A stretch of DNA of 39,509 nt from Calocera cornea HHB12733 (lineage: Eukaryota > Basidiomycota > Dacrymycetes > Dacrymycetales > Dacrymycetaceae): positions 1 to 39,509 of the forward strand of contig KV424134.1 of the NCBI GenBank assembly GCA_001632435.1, given 5' to 3'. The position numbers and the translations under genes are program-made. A model generated the notes under the pieces. That model saw only the letters and a list, made by a program, of their open reading frames with translations. It did not search any database and was not told the origin of the DNA. Every line of letters starts with the position of its first letter. Position 1 is the first letter of the stretch. Below, in pieces: positions 1-12,554 of this stretch.

Positions 1-144
1 CCCCTGTCCAAATATCGTTACCCGAAGGCGTTATCCCGCGTTATCGACAAGCGTTATCTCGTCTCTCACAAGCGACACTCCTCTGGTAGAAATCAACAAG
101 ATCCCATTATACTATCTACTACAAACTGTGGTACTAGCTATTCA
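1..144 (-). mobile_element. Terminal segment of a repeat element (left copy, continues past window start)
   Basis: The first 144 bases are an exact reverse complement of 38176-38319; base i here pairs with base 38320-i. Identity stops abruptly after the TTCA at 141-144, so this is read as the element's terminus, with the body lying to the left of the window. It carries three GCGTTA hexamers (reverse TAACGC) at about 28, 38 and 51, spaced 10 and 13 bases, the motif that marks the larger copy on the right. The element family is not recognised. The sharp loss of identity, not a known terminal motif, is the evidence for the boundary. Confidence 0.85.
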
Positions 145-159
145 ATAGTAAACCGACAG

Positions 160-550
160 GACATCTTCTCTTTCAACAAGGAACAAGCGTGTGGTGACCG
201 CAACAACCTGGTCTTCATTGTCATGGAAGACAAGGCTCTAACAATGCAAGAAGCGATTGATTTCATTGGCGAAATGTGGCACGCTCGATTCCAGGACTTT
301 TTAGCAGACCGCCGCAACCTTCCATCCTGGGGTAGGGATTTGGACCGACAGGTTGCAACATATGTCCAGGGACTGGCGGACTGGGTCTCGGGCAACCTGC
401 ACTGGTCGTTTGCTTCTCACCGATACTTTCCAAATAGTGAGATACCGCCTGTTCCTGTTGATTATCTATTCTCCTAACACTCGCGCAGACGGTGAAGATA
501 TCAAGCTGCATCGTATTGTAGAGCTTCTACCGACGATAGGAAAAGATTGA
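160..550 (+). CDS. Sesquiterpene-synthase-like protein, 3' part only
   Basis: Exons 160-436 and 489-550 (intron 437-488) encode the C-terminal part of a class I microbial-type terpene synthase, which ionises farnesyl diphosphate and cyclises it in the cytosol. The visible protein opens with DIFSFNKE, the second metal-binding (NSE) motif; its leading Asn would be on the upstream exon. A conserved WSF..HRY near the end supplies the Arg-Tyr pair typical of the family, and it ends with the usual hydrophobic VELLP tail and a TGA. Base 160 follows a splice acceptor (CAG at 157-159) only 15 bp from the repeat terminus at 144, so the 5' exons are beyond the element or lost. Either the element sits in an intron of an intact gene, or the gene is truncated. 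The reading frame seen is undamaged. Confidence 0.85.
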
Positions 551-1538
551 TAGTATTCCACCTTTTTTTATGCTTTATGCTCGAAGCATGATGAAATCTG
601 GATGAGTAATTACTCAGTACAACGTGGTAAAAAAAGCTCCATCCATTTCTTGCGAGTGGTCTCTATGAATGCCTCGACGAATGCCCGAGTCCGTGCGGTG
701 TTTTCCCCCCTTCTAACTGTTGATTGATCGGGGAGGCCGGAGAGGTGGAATGATTGCAGTGTATGTACGGGGCTGGTATCGATCTTCCGGATATCACCCT
801 GCCTGAAGATGAGCTGGTAAAGAAATGCATAGGTCACCAGAATAGTACTTTCTCCCAAAGATAGTCTTTGCAAGCGAACGAAGCAGGGGTCGCCAATATA
901 CAAGGTGGTGCTATGTAGGCGTGGCTCCGGTTCTCTGTCGGCGAGAAGCGCAGAGCAAAGCTAGGAGTTAGAAGAAGATGGAATCGATGACCTGATCGCA
1001 TCAAGCTTTTGTTTGAATGGGCAACGGCGTTGCGGCTGCGGATCACAAAAGGCCACGAGTACCAACACAGCCACGGATACCATTTGTCTGCCACGTTGTC
1101 TCGGCCCAGAAGCACGGAAGGAGCTTCCGCGGCCTTCTGGCCCTTATTGTTCTTCCGCAACGAGAGCTAACTCTGGCGCATGCGCCCTACTGGCTTACTG
1201 GCTCCTGTTGTCCTTGAGCATCCATGTTATCGTCTGCAGATCGTGCGATTGCGTTGACTCGCCGACCGGCCAGTGACTCTTATGCTGGCCCCTCTTAAGC
1301 CTCGCGACAAGCAAGGCCACTCTGCACCCATATATTTCCCTCCCTCCCACCATTCCCCCAAAGGCCGAGCAGTCGCCCTCTATCTCATCTCCACTCCACT
1401 CACTGTCCAACACACACTGTCCATCGCTTGAAGCACACACTCCCTACTTGGTGCCGGCACCCACCCTTTCGACTGCTCGCCTTACCCTCGCTACATCCAA
1501 CCATATCTAACTACCAATACTCTCGTCAGCGATATTTC
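551..1538. other. Intergenic region, no supported gene
   Basis: No recognisable gene was found. A 97-codon open frame on the minus strand (610-903) is the best candidate; it has no family resemblance I can name and no clear splice partners, so it is left as a weak hypothetical. The last 250 bases become C/T-rich, as expected of the promoter and 5' leader of the gene starting at 1539. Confidence 0.5.
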
Positions 1539-2694
1539 ATGTCTCCTTTCAAGATGCTCTCGAGCGTCAAGCAGACTGCTTACATGTTCTTCTTGTTCAA
1601 CGGTACGTCGAATCATCCTCCCATAGTAAGCATGGTGACTGAGTCAGACTCGAGCCGTCCGCTTCTTCAGCATCCTTACCTTGCTCTTGGTCTTCAGCTC
1701 CAACATCCTCGTCATGTACCAGTACGTGATCGTGATTGGTTTTTGAGGTCTCTTTCTGATCTCTTTTCAGGGACATATCAGCGATCAGGGACGCTGCATC
1801 GGACTCGTCAAGCGACCCCACATCGAACTCCACCATGTCCGGTGGAGACGACTTCGTCGAGTGTGATTATCTTGATTATTCAACGGTCCCCAATCAGCCG
1901 GCGGGTGCCTTTTGGGCTATCCTCAACCGCCTCTTTATCCTGTTCCAATGCCTCATCCTCCTCTGGTCCGAACTCGGCTTCTACGAGCGGATCCTCAAGG
2001 ACCTCATGCCGATCCTCGGCCCTGACTTTGGTGTATGGACAACTGGCGCAATGCAATGCATGATAAGCGCTGTCGTGCTCTCTCATCAGTAAGTGCAATC
2101 AATTATATATCATGCAACGTATAAAAAACTAAGAGGTTATGGTAGTGTTGATGAGTTTCCCCTCGTCGCTGCCTTCTTCCTCTTTGCCGTTGGCTGCCTC
2201 AACATCATCATCGGATTGATCTTCCGCGCGAAGATGAAGCAAGAGCGCATTCTCTTCAACTTCCTCGGCAAGACCAAGTCGACTCTCAAATCAGGCACCA
2301 CGTCGCTCCTGCCCAAGTTTGGCAGCGACGACGACGATGACTCTGCCAAGTTGTTCACCGGAGCGCCGAGAAAGCCTGCATTCCTCTCCGGCGTGAGGGG
2401 CAAGATCTCCCGGCCGATCATAAACAGCCAGAGTGATGCCGACAACGGGGGATATGGATTTACCGACATGAAGGGTTGGGGCTTCGGGAGGCAGGGCCAG
2501 AAAGCCGCGGAATACAATGGTATGTCGGGACCCTCGGTTCGCCGGCGGCAATTGACAGTTTCGTGATAGGCCACATCATCTCTGAACCAGAGTCTACTCT
2601 GCCCAAGTATGCCGGATCGCCTCCCAGATCACCCACCGAACAGAAGGCCGCCATAGGCGCGCCATGGACGTACAAGTCGGAGCACATGATCTGA
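1539..2694 (+). CDS. Small multi-pass membrane protein, uncharacterised fungal family
   Basis: Five exons (1539-1602, 1655-1721, 1771-2088, 2146-2519, 2570-2694) give a 315-residue protein. Hydrophobic stretches lie near residues 12-45 (one long or two segments), 83-105, 125-150 and 155-180, suggesting about four membrane spans. They are separated by a Ser/Asp-rich loop and followed by a soluble tail of about 130 residues with an acidic DDDDD patch. The layout resembles the fungal four-span family annotated as DUF7598, but that name is from memory and tentative. The first intron ends at an unusual GAG; this acceptor was chosen because it alone keeps the hydrophobic segment in frame. The last intron (2520-2569) replaces an early stop that direct read-through would give. 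Function unknown. Confidence 0.72.
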
Positions 2695-3187
2695 CACGAT
2701 GAGCATGCTGAGGAAGGGAACATGGACCTTACGCAAATTTTGATGTAACAGCTCACTGATATCTAACGACTCACTCACTGCACGCCCTACCATACTTGCA
2801 TATGCCATTAGCTATCCGTGTACCCTTGTACCCGTGAATATTATACCATCATTATGTTAACCGAATGCGATTACCGTCGATGACGACCTGCCAGCGGCCA
2901 GATGGTGGAGGAAAGAAGACGACGAACACCCTGCCGAGTGGCAGTGGAGCACGCGGTTCAGGTTCCGGCTGGCCTTGGTGCGGTCGGCTCATGTCAGGCC
3001 GTCGTTGAGGAGGGACCGAGGGACCCGTGCCCATCGCCAACGGAGCAGCTGCCATCGACCGGCTGACAAGCGCGACGACATCTTATACCTCTACTCCAAG
3101 CTGAATCCGGCCGGAACGACATCTTACACTTCTTGATCAGTGAAATTACTGGGCAATAATACTGAAGGTCGCGGACTATCAGCGGGG
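2695..3187. other. Intergenic region
   Basis: This lies between two plus-strand genes. It contains a GC-rich block (about 2880-3060) and a short imperfect direct repeat of ACGACATCTTA near 3076 and 3117. No gene, RNA gene or known site was recognised. Confidence 0.5.
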
Positions 3188-6100
3188 ATGACGACGCGAA
3201 GCAACGATAGTCGCATGTCTCGACGGTTTGGGCGAGAGCGTATTACAGATGACGATGTCTATAAGTGCGCACACTTTTAACTAGTTCAGTGGCACCAAAT
3301 TGATTTCCAAATCCCAGCTATGCGCTTCGTGTGGGGTAAGACCTAGGCCGCTGCGGGAACTGAGCCGCGCTGATGTCGCCACCAGATATCTCTCCTATCT
3401 TATGGTTCCCAAGGCGGAGCCACAAACCAATGGCAACACCAACCCTTCCACGCCAACTAAGGAGCACTCTTCTCGCCTGTCGGGAGTGACCAATTCATTG
3501 TTCTCGATTGGGGACCTCTTCAAAGACTCGGGTCGAGAAGGCTCCAAGACGGTCAAGTTCCCGGAGAAGCTTCTCAAAGCACTCGACCAGAAGATGCAGA
3601 ACATCGCCATGCTGAAAGACTCGGGTTATACCGATCAGCTTCTGCGGAGGACTATTGCTGTATTCTGGGGCTCGCTCAGGGACGAGAGCTTTTATAGACA
3701 GATGAAGGAGAACCGCAAGATCGAGGAACTCATACTGCACTTCGTGACGACCGCCACCGGAGTGCTACGAAAGGACCAGTCACTCGCTCCGGACGCGTGG
3801 AAGGGCGAGCTCAACAACCAAATCGAACAGTTCATCCGAATACTACGAGAGTGTCTGCGAACAATCAGCAGCGTCCAGCCCGAGCTGACCCAACGACTCG
3901 ACATGTACGCTGCAAAACTATCAACCCCAGCACCGCAGATTGGAGCAGACGGAAAGGAAAGCGGGCATGGCCACAACCAGAGTCAGAGCGGGAGTGGCGC
4001 ATGGAGCTCGACGTACTCTCATTCCATTGCGGACATGCCGCTGGTGAAGACTGTCGCGCGCTTGTTCGGCAAGAGCGATCAGGAGGTGCAGAAGGACGTC
4101 AACACGTTGAGGAGGATATGCACCGAGAAAGCGGCGTTGACGGATCTCAAGGTGCGCACGATACGGCAATGCATCATTTGTGTATCTGACCTGTCCATAG
4201 ACCTGTTTGAAGAACATCAACATGAATATGCCCTTCCCTGGGCGGCGAGACGATTTCGACAGCGAAGAGGCTTTCAACCACTGGAAAACCACCGAGCTTG
4301 CTCAGCTCTCGCAATTGATGGTCATTATGGTGCAGTTCAATCCGGAGCTCGCCAAATCGACACCTTCTGAGATCCTTCCGGCCGTTCCGGAGGGAGTTCG
4401 CCCAAGCTCCTTATACGCCACAACTCCCAGCTTCTCTGGCGATCCCTATGCCTCCCCATCCTCACGCCACGGATCAATCAGCAGTCGCTACTCTCTCAAC
4501 GGTAGTCTAAATCCAGAAGCAGCTGCTGATGCTGTTGAAGCTGACGACGAGACACCATCGGGACACAACTTCACATACATTCCTCCGAACCCCAAGCGTT
4601 ACTACAAGCGTTTGCTAGAGCTATGCTTGCAGTATGATCTGGAGGCCATGAGCGAACTGCCAGAGGACCAGGAAGTATCACTAGGTATTCTGAGCCCACG
4701 GCATCTCGAGGTCATCAATGAATGTGCGGTTCGCTGGCGCATACATCAGAGTTACCGCGTCACCGCTTTCCTGGATGTCATCCGGTATAAATACGAGCGA
4801 GAAGAAGTACCGCTGGACTGTGTACCAGAGGCTCTGGGTATGGTGGAGAAGACAAGTCTGGAAAGCCCTCCGACGCACTGGATGAGCCAGGATGCCGAAT
4901 ATCTTGCGGGCGTATACGGCAATCTGTTCAACTTATTCCTCGGCTCTCTCTATCATGCGTTGGATGATATTCCAGCGCTGAAGATGGACAATATCGCGCC
5001 GTATCTGACGGTGCTTGAGGCCATCCAGGACAGCCGCCTGATCGAACGATATAACCTGGACATACGTGCCAGAGTATCGGACCTCGTCGAGCGCGTCAAG
5101 GTCATTGCCGCACACCGGTATACGGAGAAGATCACCGAGCTGAACTCTCAGGCGGGCGTCAATCGGGCGTTACCACTGCTGATGATACTCGAGTGGATGG
5201 ACAAAAATACCAAGACCTTGAACAAGCGCTTCCCAGAGCCGTTGTTAGGGTAAGCTTCTTCCGAGATAGGCAGCCTTATCTGCGTACTGAGCGTATCTCT
5301 GTAGGCAGATAGATATCGTCGCTCACATGCTGGAAGTACAAACACCACTCTTCCTGGCCGATTTAGAGAATGTGCGACGGCGACTCCTGGAAGGTTCTCA
5401 AAATCTGCCAACGCCAGATGTTCCGATCGAGGATGTTTTCGAACTGTTCCGGCGGTCGCGGGTATGCTTCGAAAGATACGAGGTCTTCTGTGAAGAGTGC
5501 GTTTTCCTCACAATTGTTAATAACACTTTCTGATGTCCCAGTAGTGTTCCCTTGGAGTTTGATCTCACTGGGTACTTTGAGCCGTACGTGCGATTATGGC
5601 TAGCAGCAACAGACGCCAAGACCATGCAATGGGTCCAATCAGTAAGGATAGCGTAATATACTGCCGTTATGACGCTGACCATTTACAGTCCATCTCAATG
5701 GATAAATTCGAACCAGTTGGGGCTGAGGGACACAGCTCCTCAATTGTTGATCTGTTCGACTCCCTGAAGAGCGCACTGGACTTCTTGCTATCGCTTGAAT
5801 GGCCTGATGAGTATCAACAAGCTCGGTTCCTTACCGCTTTATCCAAAGTGCGTACATCATACTACGCGTGTATAATCCGTCTGATATCTGTGGCAGAGTA
5901 TCGGTAAATGTATCGAACAGTACTGCAGCACAATTGAGCAGATGTTCATGGAGGAAATGTTCCCTCGGCCGCCACCAGAGGCTACTCCCACGACCAAGCA
6001 GAACGCGTGGTTAGAGAAGGCGAAGGCGACTGTGGCGACAATACAGGGCGAGAAGAAGGTTGAGCCTTTCAACTTCCAACCAGCTGTAAGTGTAAGCTGT

Positions 6101-7738
6101 GTTCTGCTACACTACACGGCTCATGGCGGTTTCTTATAGTCTTGTGTTCGACTGAACAATGTCGAGGCTGCCCGAGGTCTGTTGGATCAGATATATGCCA
6201 AGATCGATGGAGACAAGGTTGCCCAGACCATACGGAAGTTCGCACCACCGGTTCCGGAGAAGACCAATCGCTTGGGTTTCCTCTTTACCGTCAAAGTTGT
6301 TGAAGCCGATTCGCTTGTTCCCGGTGACGCCAGTCCTAGCGCTAAGCTGGACTCTTTCGTCACTCTGAGTGACGAGCGCGGGATGCGACTTGCGAAGACT
6401 CGAACAATCTACGAGTCACTCGAGCCGAAGTGGGACGAAACCTTCGACATCACTGTACGTGATCAACCTCTTTGGTTGATGGCCAGCGTGCGAGATCGTG
6501 CCCTCATAGGCAAACACGACACCGTTGGGCGATCCTACATTTGTCTCGATCCACGACGTTTTGGTGACTTCTTGGCGCACGAAATTTATCTGGATCTTGA
6601 CACCGGGGGCCGTCTACATTTGAGGATCAGCATGGAGGGCGAGAAAGATGATATCGAATTCTACTTCGGCCGAGCGTTCCGTTCACTGAAGCGGACGACA
6701 AGCGATATGGCCCGGGTATTCGTTGACAAAATGTCGCCTTTCATTCGGCAGTCATTGTCTCTAAACCTTCTCCATTCGCTCGTTCGACCTGGAGGTGCGA
6801 GTGCCCTTGCTTTGGAGCGACTGAACTACAAGCAAGCTCTCGGTGGAGTACAAGCTCTCTATCGCTCGGCTCTAGGTAATCGCGTGCCCGAAGAGCCAGT
6901 CATTCCGCTGCCGCCGAGCGAGCGACCGCGCTTCAAAGCGGAGTCGCTTTCAGATGCCGATATTGAACAAGTAATATCGCCGCTCTTCGAATATTTCGAA
7001 GCCAATCTCCAGATATTGAACACGTACCTCACTGAGGTTACAAAGGAGATGGTAATGAAGAGAATCTGGAAGGAGCTTCTCACCGTGATAGAGGGTCTTC
7101 TTATTCCTCCGCTATCGGATACACCGTCGGACATGAAGCCGTTATCGGACAAAGAGGTGGATATTGTCTTCAAATGGCTGAAGGTGCGTACCTCGGTGTG
7201 CTGATGATGTTACGCCCTGACAATCTCCAGTTCTTGAACAACTATTTCTACGCCGATGGCGATGGCCTCCCATTAGAGCTCTTACAGAACCAGCGCTATC
7301 GCGATATCATGTCAATCCGCTTGTATTATGATTGGCACAGGTATATCTTCTCGTCGATGGTCCTATGTCCCCGTTAGCTCATATCATTCTAGTGACAGTC
7401 TCATGGAGGAGTGCGTTCGCATGATGAACCAGCGCCTTCGCATTGCGCCTTCGCTGCGAAAACGGGGCAAGAGCGTATATCAACAGAAGAACCTGGGTAC
7501 CATCAAGAAGCGTAAGCGAGAGAAAAGGGAGGAGAAGAAGCAAGAGCCATCAAACGGCGAGATCATACTACGCATCCTCCGCATGCGACCGAATACGCGT
7601 GACTTTATTGCGCAGCAGATGCAATTCATCAGCCAGGTCCAGGGCGATGCTGAAGAGACTTCTCCTATGGGGGGACGCAGGCGCGACTCCTCCATGGGCC
7701 TTGCCCTTCCGCCCATGCAAGAGGAGCGCGAGCATTGA
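3188..7738 (+). CDS. Munc13-like protein with MHD and C2 regions (Ync13/DUF810 type)
   Basis: Eleven exons (3188-3264, 3318-3335, 3386-4151, 4201-5249, 5305-5496, 5542-5641, 5689-5847, 5897-6085, 6140-7183, 7231-7340, 7393-7738) encode 1349 residues. Order: N-terminal tail; helical region with a charged low-complexity insert (about 345-410); MHD1-like helices (about 550-790); one C2 domain (about 890-1020) between two MHD segments; MHD2-like helices (about 1085-1220); basic Lys/Glu-rich tail. The C2 keeps the WDETF core strand and a first-loop Asp, but the third loop reads RDRALIGKHD rather than DxD, so calcium binding may be weakened. Fungal relatives such as fission yeast Ync13 act at the plasma membrane in exocytosis and endocytosis during septation. 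Exon 2 is only 18 nt and restores YALRVGYLSYLM. The start is the first ATG in frame. Confidence 0.9.
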
Positions 7739-8567
7739 CCGTTTTAGTACTTTCCACCAGTATCGTTCCCTTTTTCATCTTTCATAGCAAAGTTTCATGG
7801 ACGCTTGGCATACCCGCAATCCTTATAACCATCTGTATAGATTCCTCCGTGTTTTAGTGGGATTAGGCGTTATTCGTTAATCGGAGGACAATGTATCAGT
7901 CTTGCATACAATATGCACCTGCTTTGGTAAACCCGGACTATGCATTTCGTCTGGATCTTCTTCACGACCTTGACCAACAACAGGCAACGTGCTGCGCACA
8001 AGCTTGCTTTACCATCGCGATTACTTGCTGACCTGCATACACCCTCCATGGACCTCGGTGAAGGCCCGCATTTTTCTTTGCCAAGGACACACATGGACAC
8101 GTTCTTTGATCCTCACGTCTAAGGTAGCGCAGAGACAGTGAATCAATTGGCACAGCGTGTCTTTCACCAACTGCCTCCTGTCGTGACAGTGCGACTCCTG
8201 GATGGATTGAAGTCCGGCGTCTTGAAGGGTGACCAACAAATTAAGCAATGACTCCTAAGACGTATAGCACACGGGTGGATAACGCCGTCCCGGCAACATC
8301 GGGCGCACAGAGAAGGAAATCTTGAAGGACAAGACGGTCAACTTGGAGGAAATTAACCGTCGCGACAATCTCGTTTGTTGGCTCGTGTCCCTCAATGCCT
8401 GAGTTCCATTCCACCTTGGAGATCCGGTTCCTAGCTGTACATTGTCCAGAACGACTGCCGCACATCGTCCGGGATCGAAAGAGGATAGGAAGAAAAGTCG
8501 TTATTACGTAGTTATCATGTCTGCGTACAAATGATGTACCGGGGCCGAAAATGTGAATTGTAAATGA
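7739..8567. other. Convergent intergenic region
   Basis: These 829 bases separate the stop codons of two convergent genes and should hold both 3' untranslated regions. Short open frames on both strands lack family signals and splice structure. I see no RNA gene or repeat. Confidence 0.5.
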
Positions 8568-11500
8568 TCAGTTGGGTGGCCCAGGTTGCTTCATCGTGAC
8601 GGGAGCATACTGCCCGCCCCAGCTCACCCTCTTCCTCTTCTTCGCTGCTCCAACAGTGGGCATAGATGAAGGCGGTGCCCCAGCAGCACCTTTGGATGGC
8701 CCAAGTACCTCCGCCAAATCCAGCGCGTCTGTATCGAATGTGTCGCTCATATTACCGAACAGTGCCGGGAATTCGGAAGCCAAAGAGGATGAGTTGCGCA
8801 TATCCCAAGCAGCGGTGGCGAGGTCAAGAGACGGGAACGAAGAAGATGGCGTAGGGGAAGGGCCGCGCAACGATAATAGCTGGTCGAACAAGGAACTCGA
8901 TCTGCGGATACCAGGCCGATTGGATAGGGTCTGCCCGCTTGCAGTCGGGGATGAGAAGAGCATCCCATTCTCAGGCATACCTGGCAAAGCACTGCTCGAA
9001 GGCACCGCATATTCATCGATCTGCAGCTCTCGCATTTGGGCCGTGGGCGTGGTTACTTGACGGAGTGGGAGTAACGGCTGTGAGAGAGACATTGGAGACG
9101 GTGGGCGAGCGGTTGATGGGAGTGCGGTTGCAGCCATAGTTGGAGTAGTGGCGTCGTCAGATCTGGGCATGTCCGGGGCGGGAAGGAAGTTCTGTAATGC
9201 AGCAGTCGCAGCTTGGATGTCCGCTGCACTCGGCATCTGGAGATCGTCCAAGTTCGACCCTGCCGGAATACCGAGCTCCTGTGCCAATTCGGCAACCTTT
9301 GCAGCCTGTTCCGCGTCCTTCATCGCTTGCGCAGCCCGTTCCAATTCTTCAAGACCGATGCCGAAGGCGGGCTCATGTAAGTCGATCTCTTCTAGGCCAT
9401 GTTGCTGACCGAGGTTCGGATCGCCTTCTCCCCCTGCCTCGTTCTCCCAGATATCGTCTTCTACGCCTGCACCTCTTCGCTTTCCCCAGTCGGGCAACAG
9501 GGGCTGCCAACCGCTCGGCAGCTCCATGCCTGCCACCCCTCCGGCTCTTACACCACTGCCCCGAATGAGGTCACCAGCGGTCGAATGATGTGTGAAGCCT
9601 CTATACAGCCTTGCCAAGCTGTCTCTATCCCTGTCCCTCTGCAACTCCTGCTCCATGCTCCAGCTCGCAGCCATTGCTCCAGCTTCAGAAGCGAAGTCAT
9701 GCGGCCCATACTGGGCGGCCGTAGAGTATAAGTCGTAACGATCGACAACGTTGTGTGACTCGGCTCCAGGCGCATCCCCGCCAAGTCGGGCGTTCGGCGC
9801 TAGCCAATTGGTCGGACCCCACGCAGGGGGCGGCTTTCTTCCGTCAAGGAACATGGGGAAGGGGAACCCGTGCGGCGATGTGCTGGTCGAATGGGTAGCA
9901 GATGCAAAGAGCAGGTCGGAGGGTGAAGATGCAGAATTTGTCGCCCAGGTCGAAATATCGCCCGATGCCGAGGCGGACCATTGTGATAAAGAGGCATCGT
10001 CTGCGGCATTGATGCTTGGGTTTTCAGAGTACACGCTCTCAGGTCGTGCGGGTTGGGACGGCATCATGAAGGGTAGACTGAAGTTGAACGTATCGGAGGA
10101 GGGGAATGTCGTAGATGGGGATCGTGTATGCGCAGCAGAAGCGGAAGTCGAAGAACGGACGCGATTAGATGTAACATGAGACGGGAAGCCACCGGCAGTG
10201 CTCGGTCTGGGCAGTGACGCTGGATTTACCCAGGTCGAGGTGGATGGCATGCCTGGTGGAGGTAAGAACGCGTCCAGTTGCATAGCTTCGATGTCGCCGT
10301 CGGCATCCAACTCCATCTCGGTTCCGGTCCCATCAAGCTCGCTCATCTCATCCTCTCCTTGCTCGATCCCTGGGAAGTCTTCGCCTTCGCTCATGCCGCC
10401 CTTGCGCGCGCCCGACGTTGCCCGCCTTGGCTTCGATGTAACCATGCTCTTTCTGCGACCTCGTCCCCTGCCGAGTTCGAGCGCACCAAGTGGTGGCGAA
10501 GGCGGCTCAGAGCGCGACTTCGTACCAGCAGAGGCTCTGCTGCCCTCAGGCCGCCGTTTAGGCTTGTTGCCGCTCGTACGATACAGATCGGGCTCGATGT
10601 GACGAAAGCGATCACGCAACTCTGTGAGCTTTCGATCCTTGAAGAACTCGTTTTCTCGTGCGATGGTTGCCCAATGCGATCCATGCTAGACAACGCCGTC
10701 AGGATCACCACGACAATTCGCAGCGCATATACATACCCTTCGAAAGCCACTCCTCAATGCCTGATCCTCCTCCAAGCTGAAAGGCCGCTTCCTCACTTGC
10801 TCCTTGCGCTCAAAGCAGTGTATACCGCCAGAGGCTGACCCACTTGCTCTTGAACGATTGATGTGGGTCTTGGCATTCGGATAGTGTTTGCGATATTCTT
10901 CGGGGAAGTAGGTACGGAACCTGGACAGCTATTAGCGCTCAAAACTGCGCACAACATTTCACGACCGTACCGGTCCTTGAGATCTGTCGCAGAGCGCGAC
11001 TGGAAGCTGTACGTTGAATCGTTCAAAATGGTGGTCCAATTGCCCACGCCGTGCTGCTTCGCAGTTAGCATATAGTGGATGAAGAGCCGCGATAGACGCA
11101 CAGCTTCACATCCATCAATAAGCATCTGGGTTTCCTCCTTCGTCCAAAGCTTCCTGGCCTTCTTCGTACTGGGCTTGTTGTCCTCGCTAGCACTGCCGTC
11201 CTCCCCAATTGGCGTCTCCAAGCCTGCGCCCACATTATGCCCGTCTGGTAGGGCTTGGGCGAACACCTTTCTCGCCGGGCTACCCTGCCCACTCGTATTC
11301 TCGCTATGAGCCGCACGCCCCTTTCCCTTGTCCTTCTCTAGCAGACGCATCTCATCCCTAAACTCGTTGAACACCTGCCGGTGCTGGGATGCGGGGAGCG
11401 AGACACGGCGCTGCTTAGCAGCAGGTGGGCGAACATGATGATCATGCACCGGCGACTGCGATAAGAGCGATGTGAAGGTGGGCGCATAGGCGGAGGAGGA

Positions 11501-11713
11501 GGCTGAGCGCGGTAAGAAGGGGGTCGAGGAGGTGGATGTCGGTGTCGAGGAGGATGCAGTGATGGAGACGGAGGCCGCGCGAGGATGGTGAGAAATGATC
11601 GGGGCCGGGTGCAGGATCGCTGCCTGCTTCTGCTCGTTCAGCGGACCAGAGTTGAACAGCGCCTGTATGTCGGCACGCGACATTGTCATCGCTCCGAGCG
11701 ATGTGTCCTTCAT
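8568..11713 (-). CDS. Double Myb/SANT telobox-like DNA-binding protein (Tay1/Teb1-like)
   Basis: Four exons (11102-11713, 10971-11053, 10737-10920, 8568-10685 on the minus strand) encode 998 residues. Myb repeat 1 (about 188-238) starts KLWTKEE, has HGVGNW and ends DLKDRFRTYFP, close to the telobox signature VDLKDKxR of telomeric-repeat binders. Myb repeat 2 (about 274-330) starts RPFSLEED, has HGSHWATIA and ends ELRDRFRHIEPDLY. The remaining two-thirds is Ser/Pro-rich and looks disordered, with short acidic and Ala-rich stretches. Two adjacent telobox-type Mybs near the N-terminal third match the Tay1 class (Yarrowia, Ustilago) and resemble fission yeast Teb1. A role in binding TTAGGG-like repeats, at telomeres or promoters, is inferred. 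An exon join at 10970/10921 recreates the DRFR of the telobox. Confidence 0.85.
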
Positions 11714-12554
11714 GGTTGGGGATGATGAATAGAACGCCCTGAGCTACCCTGAGACAGTCGATATGAAGCGGGGTAGTGCAGGGCTTGGGGGCAAGCTGCC
11801 CGACGAGTCACTGCGAGAAATCGACCGGAAATACGAGCGACAACGGAGCGGAGATATGGCAAGTTACATGCGTGTGAGAAGTGTGGCGAGGGCGAGGCGT
11901 TGTCGGATATTGGAGGGCGAAGAAATGGAAATAGACTTTGGGCACGCCGCCCCTGTGCCCTAGGTCCACACGCTCGGCAGATGCACAGCACCCTATAGTC
12001 GCTGACTCCAAGGCGAGCGAGAGACGCCGTCATGATTCTTGCGGGAACAGATATTTCCGAGAGGTCAGTCTTTCATCATAACATCAGCCATGGACGTATC
12101 GACCCTTGGTTGCTCTCACCGTTCATGCGGACAGCCGTTGATCGATCTTGGGCAGCGCATTAACAAGTCATAACTTAATGTAACTTACTGCGCCTCTTTT
12201 ATCATTCATAGGTGCTGGTAATGTACGATTGGTCTCAATAACAGAGTCAAACATCCCAAGCACGCCTCAAAGCCACCATAGCGTAGTTCAGCCATTTTCT
12301 GTAGATGTGAGAAGCAGCCAATAACAGTATTACGACCAAGCTCTCTGCCTTCTAAGCTTGATGTTTCTCGAAGGTGCGTGGGCGGCACCAAAATTCGAAG
12401 AACATCCTGCACGGTACGCGTCATCCGCTTCTGACCTGGGCGCGTCTTGAAAAGGGACAGCCGGGCTGTCGACTCTCCACCTAAGGGCATCCCCTGTCAT
12501 ACATACCATCTCTTAAGGTTTCTCTTTCTCGCAGTCAGCACTAGATTGGCCAAG
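11714..12554. promoter_or_regulatory. Divergent promoter region
   Basis: This is 841 bp between the start codons of the Myb protein (minus) and UBP6 (plus), so it must carry both promoters and 5' leaders. Open frames here are short and unconvincing. No specific binding site could be named. Confidence 0.5.

Noticed and set aside
610..903. 97-codon minus-strand open frame
   Set aside because: No recognisable family, start context or splice partner; kept only as a remark on the intergenic region.
1428..2063. 211-codon plus-strand frame starting before the membrane-protein gene
   Set aside because: It reads through two introns in the wrong frame; the spliced model gives continuous hydrophobic segments.
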